Positions 52,075 through 60,094 of a stretch of DNA of 64,000 nt are shown here, piece after piece. The position numbers and the translations under genes were made by a program. Location: the NCBI RefSeq assembly GCF_008727875.1, contig NZ_VTWS01000001.1, positions 1,798,001-1,862,000 of the forward strand. Reading direction: 5' to 3'. Position 1 is the stretch's first letter, and each line of letters begins with the position of its first letter. The notes under the pieces were generated by a model. The model saw only the letters and a list, made by a program, of their open reading frames with translations. It did no database searches and was not told the DNA's origin. Source of the DNA: Larkinella humicola. Lineage in GTDB: Bacteria; Bacteroidota; Bacteroidia; Cytophagales; Spirosomataceae.

Positions 52075-53790
52075 ATGACCCCCATTCCTGTTAAAAACAA
52101 CGGAAAAGAATTGTATACTTTCGATGCCATTGTCGTCGGTTCCGGCATCAGTGGTGGCTGGGCCGCCAAGGAACTCTGCGAGCAGGGCCTGAAAACGCTG
52201 GTGCTGGAACGGGGCCGGAACGTCGAGCACATCACCGACTACCCCACCTCCGAGAAAAACGCCTGGGAATTCCCGTACCGGCTTAGCACCGTGTTGCAGG
52301 ACCGGCGGCAGAGTCCGGTTCAAAGCAGTTGTCCGGTCTATAACGAAGCCACCAAACATTTTTTTGTCAACGACCAGGAGCACCCCTACATCCAGGAAAA
52401 ACCGTTTTCCTGGATCCGGGGTTACCAGGTGGGCGGGCGGTCGCTCACCTGGGCGCGGCAGTGCTACCGGCTCGGCGAACTGGATTTTGAAGCCAATGCC
52501 AAAGACGGCATTGGCGTCGACTGGCCCATTCGCTACCGGGAAATTGAACCCTGGTACGATTACGTCGAGAAATTTATCGGCATCAGCGGTCAGGCCGAAG
52601 GACTCCCCCATTTACCAGACAGCCAGTTCTTGCCCCCCATGGAGCTGAACTGCGTGGAAACCCACCTGAAACAGCAGATTCGCCGTCACTACAACGACCG
52701 GATTCTTACCATTGGCCGGGTTGCGAACCTCACGCGTGGCTGGAACGGGCGTGGCCCCTGCCAACACCGGAACCTATGCAACCGGGGCTGCCCATTCGGC
52801 GGGTATTTCAGCAGTAATTCGGGCACATTACCCGCAGCAGCTCATACGGGGAACCTGACGTTACGGCCGGATTCCATCGTCGCCGAAGTGCTGTATGACG
52901 AACACAAAAACCGGGCGACCGGCGTGCGGGTGATCGACGCCCACACGAACGAAGTGACCGATTATTTTGCCCGGATTATTTTCCTGAATGCCTCAACGAT
53001 TGCCACAGCCTCGATTTTGCTGAACTCCGTTTCGAGCCGGTTTCCCAACGGACTGGGCAATTCGAGTGATCAGGTCGGGCGGAATCTGATGGACCATTTC
53101 ATGATGGGAGGGGCACAGGGCGAGTTTGAAGGCTTTCAGGATCAATACTATAGCGGTCGGAGACCCACCGGTTTTTACGTTCCCCGCTTCCGAAACATTA
53201 GTCCCGAGACCCGGAGCAAAGACTACCTGCGCGGGTTTGGCTACCAGGGCCGGGGCGAACGGGCCGAGTGGGGAGAGTTATACCGGGGCACCAGCGGTTT
53301 TGGCGAATCGCTGAAAGCCACCCTCGCGAAGCCCGGCCCCTGGAACGTGGTGATGGGGGCCTGGGGCGAAACCCTCCCCTACGACGACAACCGGGTGACC
53401 ATTGATCCGGAGGAGCGCGACCAATGGGGCTTACCGCTCGTGCGAATTAATTTTAAGTACCGCGAAAACGAGATCAACATGCGATCTGACATTAAAAACA
53501 GCGCGGCAGAAATGCTCGAAAAAGCCGGCTTCAAAAAGGTGGAAAAATTCTATTTTGACCAGCCGCCGGGTTCTGCCATTCACGAAATGGGAACCGCCCG
53601 GATGGGCCGCGACCCCAAAACGTCGGTGCTCAATGCCTTCAACCAGATGCACGATGTCAAAAATGTGTATATTACCGACGGCAGTTGCATGACTTCGTCG
53701 GCCTGCCAGAATCCGTCGCTGACCTACATGGCGCTGACGGCCCGCGCCTGCGCCCATGCGGTTTCTGAACTGAAGAAATTAAATCTGTAG
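52075..53790 (+). CDS. GMC-family flavoprotein (second copy) with 3Fe-4S-like Cys motif
   Basis: A 571-residue FAD enzyme, clearly paralogous to the one at 44440. The FAD fold is DAIVVGSGISGGWAAKEL (Gly22-x-Gly24-x2-Gly27); GGRSLTWARQCYRLG follows; Cys229, Cys235 and Cys239 (CQHRNLCNRGCP) repeat the Cx5Cx3CP motif; the C-terminus has HEMGTARMG and QNPSLTYMALTAR. ATG 52075 is the start; the frame extends upstream but would overlap the subunit-3 gene. Its TAG stop is immediately followed by the ATG of the GT14 gene, so the two may share a transcript. It may oxidise a sugar, alcohol or residue on the exported glycan; this is inference. Confidence 0.9.
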   Translation: MTPIPVKNNGKELYTFDAIVVGSGISGGWAAKELCEQGLKTLVLERGRNVEHITDYPTSEKNAWEFPYRLSTVLQDRRQSPVQSSCPVYNEATKHFFVNDQEHPYIQEKPFSWIRGYQVGGRSLTWARQCYRLGELDFEANAKDGIGVDWPIRYREIEPWYDYVEKFIGISGQAEGLPHLPDSQFLPPMELNCVETHLKQQIRRHYNDRILTIGRVANLTRGWNGRGPCQHRNLCNRGCPFGGYFSSNSGTLPAAAHTGNLTLRPDSIVAEVLYDEHKNRATGVRVIDAHTNEVTDYFARIIFLNASTIATASILLNSVSSRFPNGLGNSSDQVGRNLMDHFMMGGAQGEFEGFQDQYYSGRRPTGFYVPRFRNISPETRSKDYLRGFGYQGRGERAEWGELYRGTSGFGESLKATLAKPGPWNVVMGAWGETLPYDDNRVTIDPEERDQWGLPLVRINFKYRENEINMRSDIKNSAAEMLEKAGFKKVEKFYFDQPPGSAIHEMGTARMGRDPKTSVLNAFNQMHDVKNVYITDGSCMTSSACQNPSLTYMALTARACAHAVSELKKLNL

Positions 53791-54657
53791 ATGATAGCGA
53801 ACGACCGCCTGAAACTGGCCCATTTGATTCTGGCCCACGGACAACCCGAGCAACTCAGCCGCCTGATTCAGTCATTGCAGCACCCCAATGCGGATTTTTA
53901 CATTCACATTGACGAAAAAACCGATCTGACGCCGTTCCTGAAAATGCGGAAAAACCTGAATGTTTTCTTCATCCGAAAACGGGAAAAGGTGTTTTGGGGA
54001 GCCTACAGCATTGTTCAGGCCACCCTGAACGGGTTTGAAGAAATCGTTGCTTCCGGCATTCCGTATGCCTACATCAATCTGCTGAGTGGCCAGGATTATC
54101 CGCTCAGACCGCCCGGTTTTATCCATGATTTTTTGAAAGAAAACGCCGGAACGCAGTTCATGGAGTTTTTGTCGGTGGATTACGAATGGCACGAGGCTCT
54201 GCCCCGGGTGAAAAAATACCACCTCATCAATTATTCTTTTACCGGAAAATACGCGGTCGAAAAGCTGCTGAATGCGGTATTACCCAACCGGAAAGCGCCG
54301 GAAAACCTAACCTTTGTGGGTCGTTCTCAATGGTTTACGATTACTTTAGGCGCGGTTCGTTACATTTTGCTGTATCTCCGGGAACATCCGCAGGTCGTCC
54401 GCTTTTTTAAAATGACCTGGGGGGCCGACGAACTGATTTTTCAAACCATTCTGTATAATTCCGCTTTCAAACCGGCGATGCGCAACGAGAACCTGCGCTA
54501 CATCGACTGGTCGGAAGGAAACGCGAGCCCAAAAACGCTGACGGTGGCGGATGAAACCGCCCTGCGGAACTCCGGGAAGCTCTTCGCCCGAAAATTCAAC
54601 AGCACGACGGAACCCGAAATCATGGACATTCTGGACGCTTCGTTGCTGAAACGCTGA
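53791..54657 (+). CDS. GT14-type (core-2/I-branching) glycosyltransferase
   Basis: A 288-residue glycosyltransferase of the beta-1,6-N-acetylglucosaminyltransferase (GT14) type. It begins LKLAHLILAHGQPEQLSRLI, then FYIHIDEKTD, VFWGAYSIVQATL and INLLSGQDYPLRP, with WGADELIFQTIL later; all are standard GT14 landmarks. Bacterial members add branching sugars to capsular or exopolysaccharide. No signal peptide, so it acts in the cytosol on lipid-linked intermediates. Its ATG directly follows the stop codon of the GMC gene with no gap. It ends 5 nt from the convergent acetyltransferase gene. Confidence 0.9.
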   Translation: MIANDRLKLAHLILAHGQPEQLSRLIQSLQHPNADFYIHIDEKTDLTPFLKMRKNLNVFFIRKREKVFWGAYSIVQATLNGFEEIVASGIPYAYINLLSGQDYPLRPPGFIHDFLKENAGTQFMEFLSVDYEWHEALPRVKKYHLINYSFTGKYAVEKLLNAVLPNRKAPENLTFVGRSQWFTITLGAVRYILLYLREHPQVVRFFKMTWGADELIFQTILYNSAFKPAMRNENLRYIDWSEGNASPKTLTVADETALRNSGKLFARKFNSTTEPEIMDILDASLLKR

Positions 54658-54662
54658 CGTAT

Positions 54663-55283
54663 TCAGACCTGAACCGCCGGTTTTGTCCACGTTTTTTCGA
54701 CCGGGTCATACTGCTTCAGCAAGCGGGCCGGATTGCCACCTACCACGGAATACGGCGGAACGTTCCGCGTCACGACACTTCCCCCCGCCACCACCGAATG
54801 CCGACCGATGGTGACCCCCGCCGTAATGACGGCATTGGCGCCAATCCAGCATTCATCTTCAATCACAATTGGCCGGGTAACGACGGGCTGCTCCCGAATC
54901 GACCGGCTCACGTCTTCGTAGGAATGGTTCAGGCCCGACAGTACGACGTGCTGGGCAATGATCACATCCGTCCCGATCGTCACCGGCCCGATCACCACCG
55001 ACCCAATGCCGACCGTACACCGATCCCCAATCAAAACCGGTCCCACACCGTTGTTGATCACACTGAATGCTTCGATCACACTGTGCGAACCCAGCGCGAA
55101 GGGGCTGAAAGGCAGCACATCGAGCCGCACCGACGACCGGATCATCGACGTCCGGTGCCGTTTGTGAATGAACGGATTCACGAACCAGCTCACCCACCGC
55201 CGGGGCCGGGCCTCATGCCGGGGGATCAACAGCCAGTGGATCAGGTGTTTTAGCCGGGGGTTGCGGTCGATGAACGCTTTCAT
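54663..55283 (-). CDS. Hexapeptide-repeat acyltransferase (WcaF/maltose-acetyltransferase-like)
   Basis: A 206-residue left-handed beta-helix transferase. Hexapeptide repeats run through the middle: IGDRCTVGIGSVVIGPVTIG, then VIEDECWIGANAVITAGVTI, GRHSVVAGGSVVT and VVGGNPARLLKQYD, the last being the usual end of the fold. The likely catalytic His is in SGLNHSYEDV. It would acetylate a sugar of the surface glycan using acetyl-CoA. It is followed on the minus strand by nothing and preceded 18 nt away by the glycosyltransferase gene, so the two form a unit. Confidence 0.9.
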   Translation of the reverse strand: MKAFIDRNPRLKHLIHWLLIPRHEARPRRWVSWFVNPFIHKRHRTSMIRSSVRLDVLPFSPFALGSHSVIEAFSVINNGVGPVLIGDRCTVGIGSVVIGPVTIGTDVIIAQHVVLSGLNHSYEDVSRSIREQPVVTRPIVIEDECWIGANAVITAGVTIGRHSVVAGGSVVTRNVPPYSVVGGNPARLLKQYDPVEKTWTKPAVQV

Positions 55284-55301
55284 ACGGTTTTCAGAAACGA
55301 A

Positions 55302-56525
55302 TCAGATGGTTTGGGGCTGAGAGACAAGCAGTTGATCAATGGCATCGGTTAAGGCCCCCACCGAATTGGCCCAGGTATGCTCCCAGGCAAAGGCAATCCG
55401 TTCGTCGGGCGACGACAGGATTTTACCATTCAGAACGTCGGCGATGCGGGCAACAAATTGCTCTGCGTTTTCGGCCAGGTAAACGTGTTGATCAAACAAC
55501 GCCATCGTTTCCGTTTTACCGGCAACGACCGGTTTTCCCATCGCCAGGTATTCGTCAATTTTGCGCGGATAATTCCCGATGGTCACTTCGTTCAGGACCT
55601 GTGGATTGATCAATACGTCCATAGCCGCCAGATAGGCCGGAATCTGATGGGGCGATTTGGAGCCCAGAAACGTCACATTGGGCAGGGCTTTCAACCGTTC
55701 GGTGGGGAACGAGTCGTCGGTGGCGCCAATCAGAACCACCTGCCAGTCAGGCCGTTGGCGAGCTACGGTTTCGATCAGACCACCATCCAGCCGCAAACCG
55801 GTGAGCGCGCCGGCGTAGCCAATGCGGGGATAAGGAATCGCAGCCATGTCGGCCGGTATTTCGTGGATGGCCGCCGGATCGAACATTTTCAGGTCGCAGC
55901 CCTGCCCCACATACACCGAACGCGGGTTGTACCGGGCCGCCTGGTTGGCGAGGTAGAGCGAATTACTGGCCACCAGATCGACCTTACTCATCAGCAGCGG
56001 TTCCAGCCGTTCGCCGTGCCGCTTCCAGAAATCGACCGCCAAAAAATTGTCCCGCAGGTAATAGACATAGACCGCCGGTTTGAGCAATTCCTTCAGGTAA
56101 AAGCCCTGAAGCATGTCGTTGTCATTGATCAGAACAAAGGATTTCCAACCTAACTCCTTTACGGCCAGCTTGATTTCGTTCGACAAAACCGTGCCGTTGT
56201 AGCGGTTGGCCCAATCGTAGAGGGGCGTGTCGGGCAACCAGTTAAAGGAGCCCAGCAACGATTGGGGCGACAACACCCAGAGGTTCGGTTCGGCCTGAAA
56301 CAGGTGTTTGCCCTGGTTTTCGGCCACAAATTCGTCGCGTCGCTGCGCCCGGCCCGATTTTTTGGAAAGCCGCGCCGACCAGTCCAGCGGTTCGTTGACA
56401 AACAGCACCGAATGGTGTTCGGACAAGGTTCGGGCCATGTCCCGAATGTTGCTGCCCAACTGCTTTTCCTCCCAGGGCTGCCGGGATGTGATGACAAAAT
56501 TCGTTCTGCCAGACAACTTATTCAT
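55302..56525 (-). CDS. Glycosyltransferase (GT4/TuaH-like)
   Basis: A 407-residue GT-B type enzyme. The N-terminal half has FVITSRQPWEEKQLGSNIRD and the acceptor-side region VYYLRDNFLAVDFW; the C-terminal donor-binding half has IGYAGALTGLRLDGGLIETV, VTFLGSKSPHQIPAYLAAMD and PRKIDEYLAMGKPVVA, where EYLAMGKPVV is the usual nucleotide-sugar motif (E-x7-E variant). Similar proteins include TuaH and other exopolysaccharide transferases. It starts at ATG 56525 and heads a minus-strand pair with the acetyltransferase. Donor and acceptor are unknown. Confidence 0.88.
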   Translation of the reverse strand: MNKLSGRTNFVITSRQPWEEKQLGSNIRDMARTLSEHHSVLFVNEPLDWSARLSKKSGRAQRRDEFVAENQGKHLFQAEPNLWVLSPQSLLGSFNWLPDTPLYDWANRYNGTVLSNEIKLAVKELGWKSFVLINDNDMLQGFYLKELLKPAVYVYYLRDNFLAVDFWKRHGERLEPLLMSKVDLVASNSLYLANQAARYNPRSVYVGQGCDLKMFDPAAIHEIPADMAAIPYPRIGYAGALTGLRLDGGLIETVARQRPDWQVVLIGATDDSFPTERLKALPNVTFLGSKSPHQIPAYLAAMDVLINPQVLNEVTIGNYPRKIDEYLAMGKPVVAGKTETMALFDQHVYLAENAEQFVARIADVLNGKILSSPDERIAFAWEHTWANSVGALTDAIDQLLVSQPQTI

Positions 56526-56575
56526 GATTCTGAAGGATACCTGATTAGACTTTCTCGATGATCTTTAGTTTTGAC

Positions 56576-56672
56576 ATTTGCTTCTGCCCCTAAATCCCCT
56601 AAAGGGGGCTTGGTCGTCGAATTGCCCAGATGCAAAAATTCCACTCTAGGGGATTTAGGGGCAGAAGCAAAT
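56576..56672. repeat. 26-bp perfect inverted repeat
   Basis: Arms 56576-56601 and 56647-56672 are exact complements, each containing CTTCTGCCCCTAAATCCCC or its complement, with a 45-nt spacer. It lies between two divergent genes, so it is unlikely to be a terminator of either. Confidence 0.75.
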
Positions 56673-56841
56673 AATCTTTAATTGTGTCTGATAAACAACA
56701 TCTTCACCAATCTCTTTCCCGGAAGGACAGAGCAAATAGTATGCTTGATTTTCAGGAGACTTGCGCGCCTGAATATTTGTCTGATAATTTAAACTGGAAC
56801 AGGCTCAAATCATTTTCGAAATAAATATTACCGGGGTCACT

Positions 56842-56857
56842 CTGCGTGTATACGCAG
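56842..56857. promoter_or_regulatory. Near-perfect 16-bp palindrome, possible operator
   Basis: CTGCGTGTATACGCAG has one mismatched position pair. It is 133 nt upstream of the TolC-like gene. Its binding protein is unknown. Confidence 0.35.
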
Positions 56858-56989
56858 AACCATTCCCTTACAATATAAAGAAAAACAATTAGTTAACAGA
56901 AATCCCTACTTTATGCTTGCGGATGTAATACAAATCCCGCAACCACAGAATGGTACTGTTTTTGCTACCAGTATTCTGTTAATTATACC

Positions 56990-57835
56990 ATGCGACCTTC
57001 TACCGGCCGATCCTTCGTGATGACATCCAGATTATTAAATTTAGTATTCAATACACATCGAAAGGGTATCATATTGCCTTTCTTATGTCTATTTATACAC
57101 CCTCTGCTTTTCGGTCAAACGACGGTTCCCACCACCCAAACGCCCGCTGGTCAGGCCGTTTCGGCACCGAATGATACCCTCTACCTCGACATTACCCAGG
57201 ACCTGTCCACACAACTGCTGCCTTTTGAAGAAATCTACAAACTGGCCCTCGCCCGCTCTCCGCTGATCCGGCTGGAAAATGAGTCCATCATTACCCAAAA
57301 TGCGGATTACAAACTTTCTAAAATACAGATTCTGGAGTCGGCAACCGGTTTTACCAATTATTCCTTTGGAAACCAGGCCATTCTATCGAATACCTCCTTC
57401 GGGGCCGATGCGCTGGGACAGATTGCCAATGGCTACCGGACGGGCGTCGGGCTTCAGATCAGTCTGTATGACCTGTTTGGCAGAGGTCACAAAATCCGGC
57501 AGGCCCGCGCTAATTATCAGTCAGCCGTAATCAAAAAAGAAATCGCAGAGCTGCAATTAAAAAAAGACCTGGTTACCATTTATCAGGATTTGATGACCTC
57601 GCAGCGGGTGTTAAAAATCCGGATTCAGGACGAACAGGCGGCTTTTGCGGTTTACCGGATTGCCGAAGCCGACTCTCAACAGGGGCGCATCGATCCGAAA
57701 AGTATGGCCACGGCTAGCAATGGCTATGCCCAAACAAAGTCCATTGCCGAACAGGCACGAGGTGAATTCCTGAAAAACGTCTTCTACCTCGAAGCAACAG
57801 TGGGTGTTCCGATTCAACAGCTAAAACGTAAATAA
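56990..57835 (+). CDS. TolC/OEP-like outer-membrane protein, half length
   Basis: A 281-residue exported protein. The signal peptide ends near LLFGQ. The mature part has one outer-membrane efflux protein repeat: FEEIYKLALARSPLIRLENE opens the first helix, GLQISLYDLFGRGHKIRQA the barrel strand and turn, and long amphipathic helices follow to the C-terminus. Normal TolC-type proteins have two repeats and over 400 residues, so this is about half length. The next gene, 14 nt on, encodes the Wzc/GumC-like protein, which suggests a role in polysaccharide export, possibly in place of a Wza pore. ATG 56990 was used; ATG 57020 is an alternative. Confidence 0.78.
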   Translation: MRPSTGRSFVMTSRLLNLVFNTHRKGIILPFLCLFIHPLLFGQTTVPTTQTPAGQAVSAPNDTLYLDITQDLSTQLLPFEEIYKLALARSPLIRLENESIITQNADYKLSKIQILESATGFTNYSFGNQAILSNTSFGADALGQIANGYRTGVGLQISLYDLFGRGHKIRQARANYQSAVIKKEIAELQLKKDLVTIYQDLMTSQRVLKIRIQDEQAAFAVYRIAEADSQQGRIDPKSMATASNGYAQTKSIAEQARGEFLKNVFYLEATVGVPIQQLKRK

Positions 57836-57849
57836 CTTCACTCTCATCA

Positions 57850-60078
57850 ATGACACCACGGGTCTTCCTGCGTCTATTAAAACAGCATGCGCTCTGGTTT
57901 ATTCTGATTCCTGTTCTGACGGCGGGTTCAGTCTATTTTTTTACGAAAGATGACCCCCGGGTTTTTAAATCCCAGGCAACGCTCTACACGGGGCTGGCGT
58001 CCGGCTATTCGCTGCTTTCGGATCAGCAGGCCGGTTTTATCGACCACTCAGCGGCTGCTTTTGAAAACTTGCTGACTACCCTCAACTCCAAGGAAACCCT
58101 GCGTCAGATTGGGGTGGATTTGCTGACCCGACACCTGCCGCTCGACAAGCCGGACGGAAAAATCCAGTCACTGCCCGCTTTCCAGGAACTTCGTCTGCAC
58201 ATCCCAGAACCCTTGCGGCTCTCCCTCACTAAAAACGCGGATGAGGCTACATTGCACGCCCGGATCGACAGCCTCTCGCGCAGTTCCACGGACAATCCCG
58301 TACAATACATCCTGCTGAAATCGTACGCCTACTGTTCGATTTCGACGATTGGCAAAAAACTGAAAGCCACCCGCCGTAGCCCCAGCGACATGCTCGATCT
58401 GGAGTATGAATCGTATGATCCCGCCATAGCGCAGCAAACCCTGAGTTATGCCATTGCCATTCTGAACAAACGGTATACGACTCTGAAAACCGCCGAAACG
58501 AACTCGGTCGTCAGTTACTACGAAGAACAAGCGAAAGCGTCGAAGAAGCGGTTGGATGATGCCGAAAACAAACTTAGGGCCTTCAGTGTCCAGCATAAAT
58601 TGCTGAACTTCGAGGAGGAGTCGAAAAACGTCGCGGCTTCACGGGAGCTGTTTTCCGGCGACTACAACAAGGAGCTGATGACCAACAAAGCCGCCAAGGC
58701 TTCCATGGATGCACTCAACAAGCGTTTGGGACAACTGGGTCCGATGTTGCTCGCCAGCAGTGATCTGAAAGCGAAACAGGCCGAGTTGACTGATGCCCAG
58801 AATCAGTTGGTCAACGCACAGGCGTATGGACAGCCGCAAAACGTCGTTACCCGTTTGCAAACCCGGGTCGAGCAGGCATCGGAAGCCCTGAAAGTAACCG
58901 CCCGCAACTACACGGCGGCTGAAAGTACGCCCGAATCCATTCCGCAACGTACGCTGCTGAACGAGTGGCTCGAGAAAGTCATCGACTTTGAGGAATCGTC
59001 GGCCCGGCTTGAGGTATACAAAGCCCGCATGGGTGAATACCAGACCAAAACGGATGAATACAGCCCACTGGAATCCGAACTGCGGCAGTTGAATCGGGAT
59101 TTAACGTTGGCAGAAAAAGATTACCTGACTTCGGTTCAGTATCTGAATCAGGCCATTACACACCGCCAGGACATCTCAGTGGATGGCGCGCTGACTACGC
59201 TGGATGCGCCCAACTTTCCGTACGATGCGCAATCCAAACGGTGGCTCTTTATTGCGCTCGGCTTCGGCGTGGGCTTGTTCATTGCCCTGCTGTTGACCGC
59301 CATCCGGTTCTGGATCGACCGCCGGATCAGTTCGCCGGAGCAGGCCGAGTCGCTGATCGGGCGACCCGTTGCCGCTGTTTTCCCGAAGGTGAGCAAGTTC
59401 ACGATCGACTCCAAAGCCGGCCGAACGGCCCTGAGCATGTTCGAGCAGTTGTGCAATGCGATCAATTTCGAGATCATCAAAACCACCGCGACAAAACCGT
59501 ATCCGCCCCTGATCACGCTGTTCAGTGTGCGCTCAAAACAGGGAAAAACCTGGGTGGCCAACAGCCTCGGCCGGATGTATGCCGAAGCCGGCCAGCAGGT
59601 TGCCTATTGTTATCCGCGCCTGAACGACGAGCAGCAGAAAGTGGAGCAGGAAGGCGTTACGTTTTTTCCCTACACCCGGCGCTCGGACCTGATGAATGTC
59701 ACGGAAATTGAGTACCTGTTCGACGAACAAACCAAATTCGATGCTTCTCAATTCGACCGGATTATTCTGGAAATACCGGCGCTCATTAGCAGTCCGATCC
59801 CGGTTTATCTGATCGACCAAAGCACGGTTTCGATTCTGGTGACGGACGTCAACAGCATTTGGGCCCGAACAGAGCGGAAAGTGCTGGAGATGTACCTGAA
59901 AATTGCCACTCACACGGTCGTAACGGTTTTGAACCGGGTCGACGGCAGTTACATCGACGCCCCCAGCAAGGCCGATGCCCAGCAAAGACCGGTTCAGCCC
60001 GAACACTCACTGGAGGTACAGCGCACCCTCCGTTCATTGGAAAACCAGCGGACGCTTCAATACGGAAAACTATCGTAG
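57850..60078 (+). CDS. Wzc/GumC-like polysaccharide co-polymerase with degenerate kinase domain
   Basis: A 742-residue inner-membrane protein. The first membrane helix is at about 14-31, then a Wzz domain and long periplasmic coiled coils (about 200-450), then the second helix (about 464-488). The C-terminal domain resembles BY-kinase: SVRSKQGKTWVANSLG (559-574) stands where Walker A' lies, with the first Gly replaced by Ser but GKT kept, and IILEIPAL (638-645) has Glu641 in place of the Walker B Asp. The tail has only one Tyr, not the usual Tyr cluster, so autophosphorylation is doubtful. It likely controls chain length and export of the exopolysaccharide made by the neighbouring genes. Confidence 0.88.
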   Translation: MTPRVFLRLLKQHALWFILIPVLTAGSVYFFTKDDPRVFKSQATLYTGLASGYSLLSDQQAGFIDHSAAAFENLLTTLNSKETLRQIGVDLLTRHLPLDKPDGKIQSLPAFQELRLHIPEPLRLSLTKNADEATLHARIDSLSRSSTDNPVQYILLKSYAYCSISTIGKKLKATRRSPSDMLDLEYESYDPAIAQQTLSYAIAILNKRYTTLKTAETNSVVSYYEEQAKASKKRLDDAENKLRAFSVQHKLLNFEEESKNVAASRELFSGDYNKELMTNKAAKASMDALNKRLGQLGPMLLASSDLKAKQAELTDAQNQLVNAQAYGQPQNVVTRLQTRVEQASEALKVTARNYTAAESTPESIPQRTLLNEWLEKVIDFEESSARLEVYKARMGEYQTKTDEYSPLESELRQLNRDLTLAEKDYLTSVQYLNQAITHRQDISVDGALTTLDAPNFPYDAQSKRWLFIALGFGVGLFIALLLTAIRFWIDRRISSPEQAESLIGRPVAAVFPKVSKFTIDSKAGRTALSMFEQLCNAINFEIIKTTATKPYPPLITLFSVRSKQGKTWVANSLGRMYAEAGQQVAYCYPRLNDEQQKVEQEGVTFFPYTRRSDLMNVTEIEYLFDEQTKFDASQFDRIILEIPALISSPIPVYLIDQSTVSILVTDVNSIWARTERKVLEMYLKIATHTVVTVLNRVDGSYIDAPSKADAQQRPVQPEHSLEVQRTLRSLENQRTLQYGKLS

Positions 60079-60094
60079 CCGATTTTAAAGGAAC

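Larger units (their letters stand above)
56526..56989. other. 464-nt non-coding region between divergent polysaccharide units
   Basis: No ORF supported. It holds a 26-bp inverted repeat (56576-56672) and a 16-bp near-palindrome (56842-56857), then AT-rich sequence (TACAATATAAAG, GTTAATTATACC) before the TolC-like gene, where promoters for both directions should lie. Confidence 0.5.

Noticed and set aside
57850-60078. Active BY-kinase call for the Wzc-like protein
   Set aside because: Walker A' and B residues are changed and the C-terminal Tyr cluster is missing, so only a co-polymerase role is supported.
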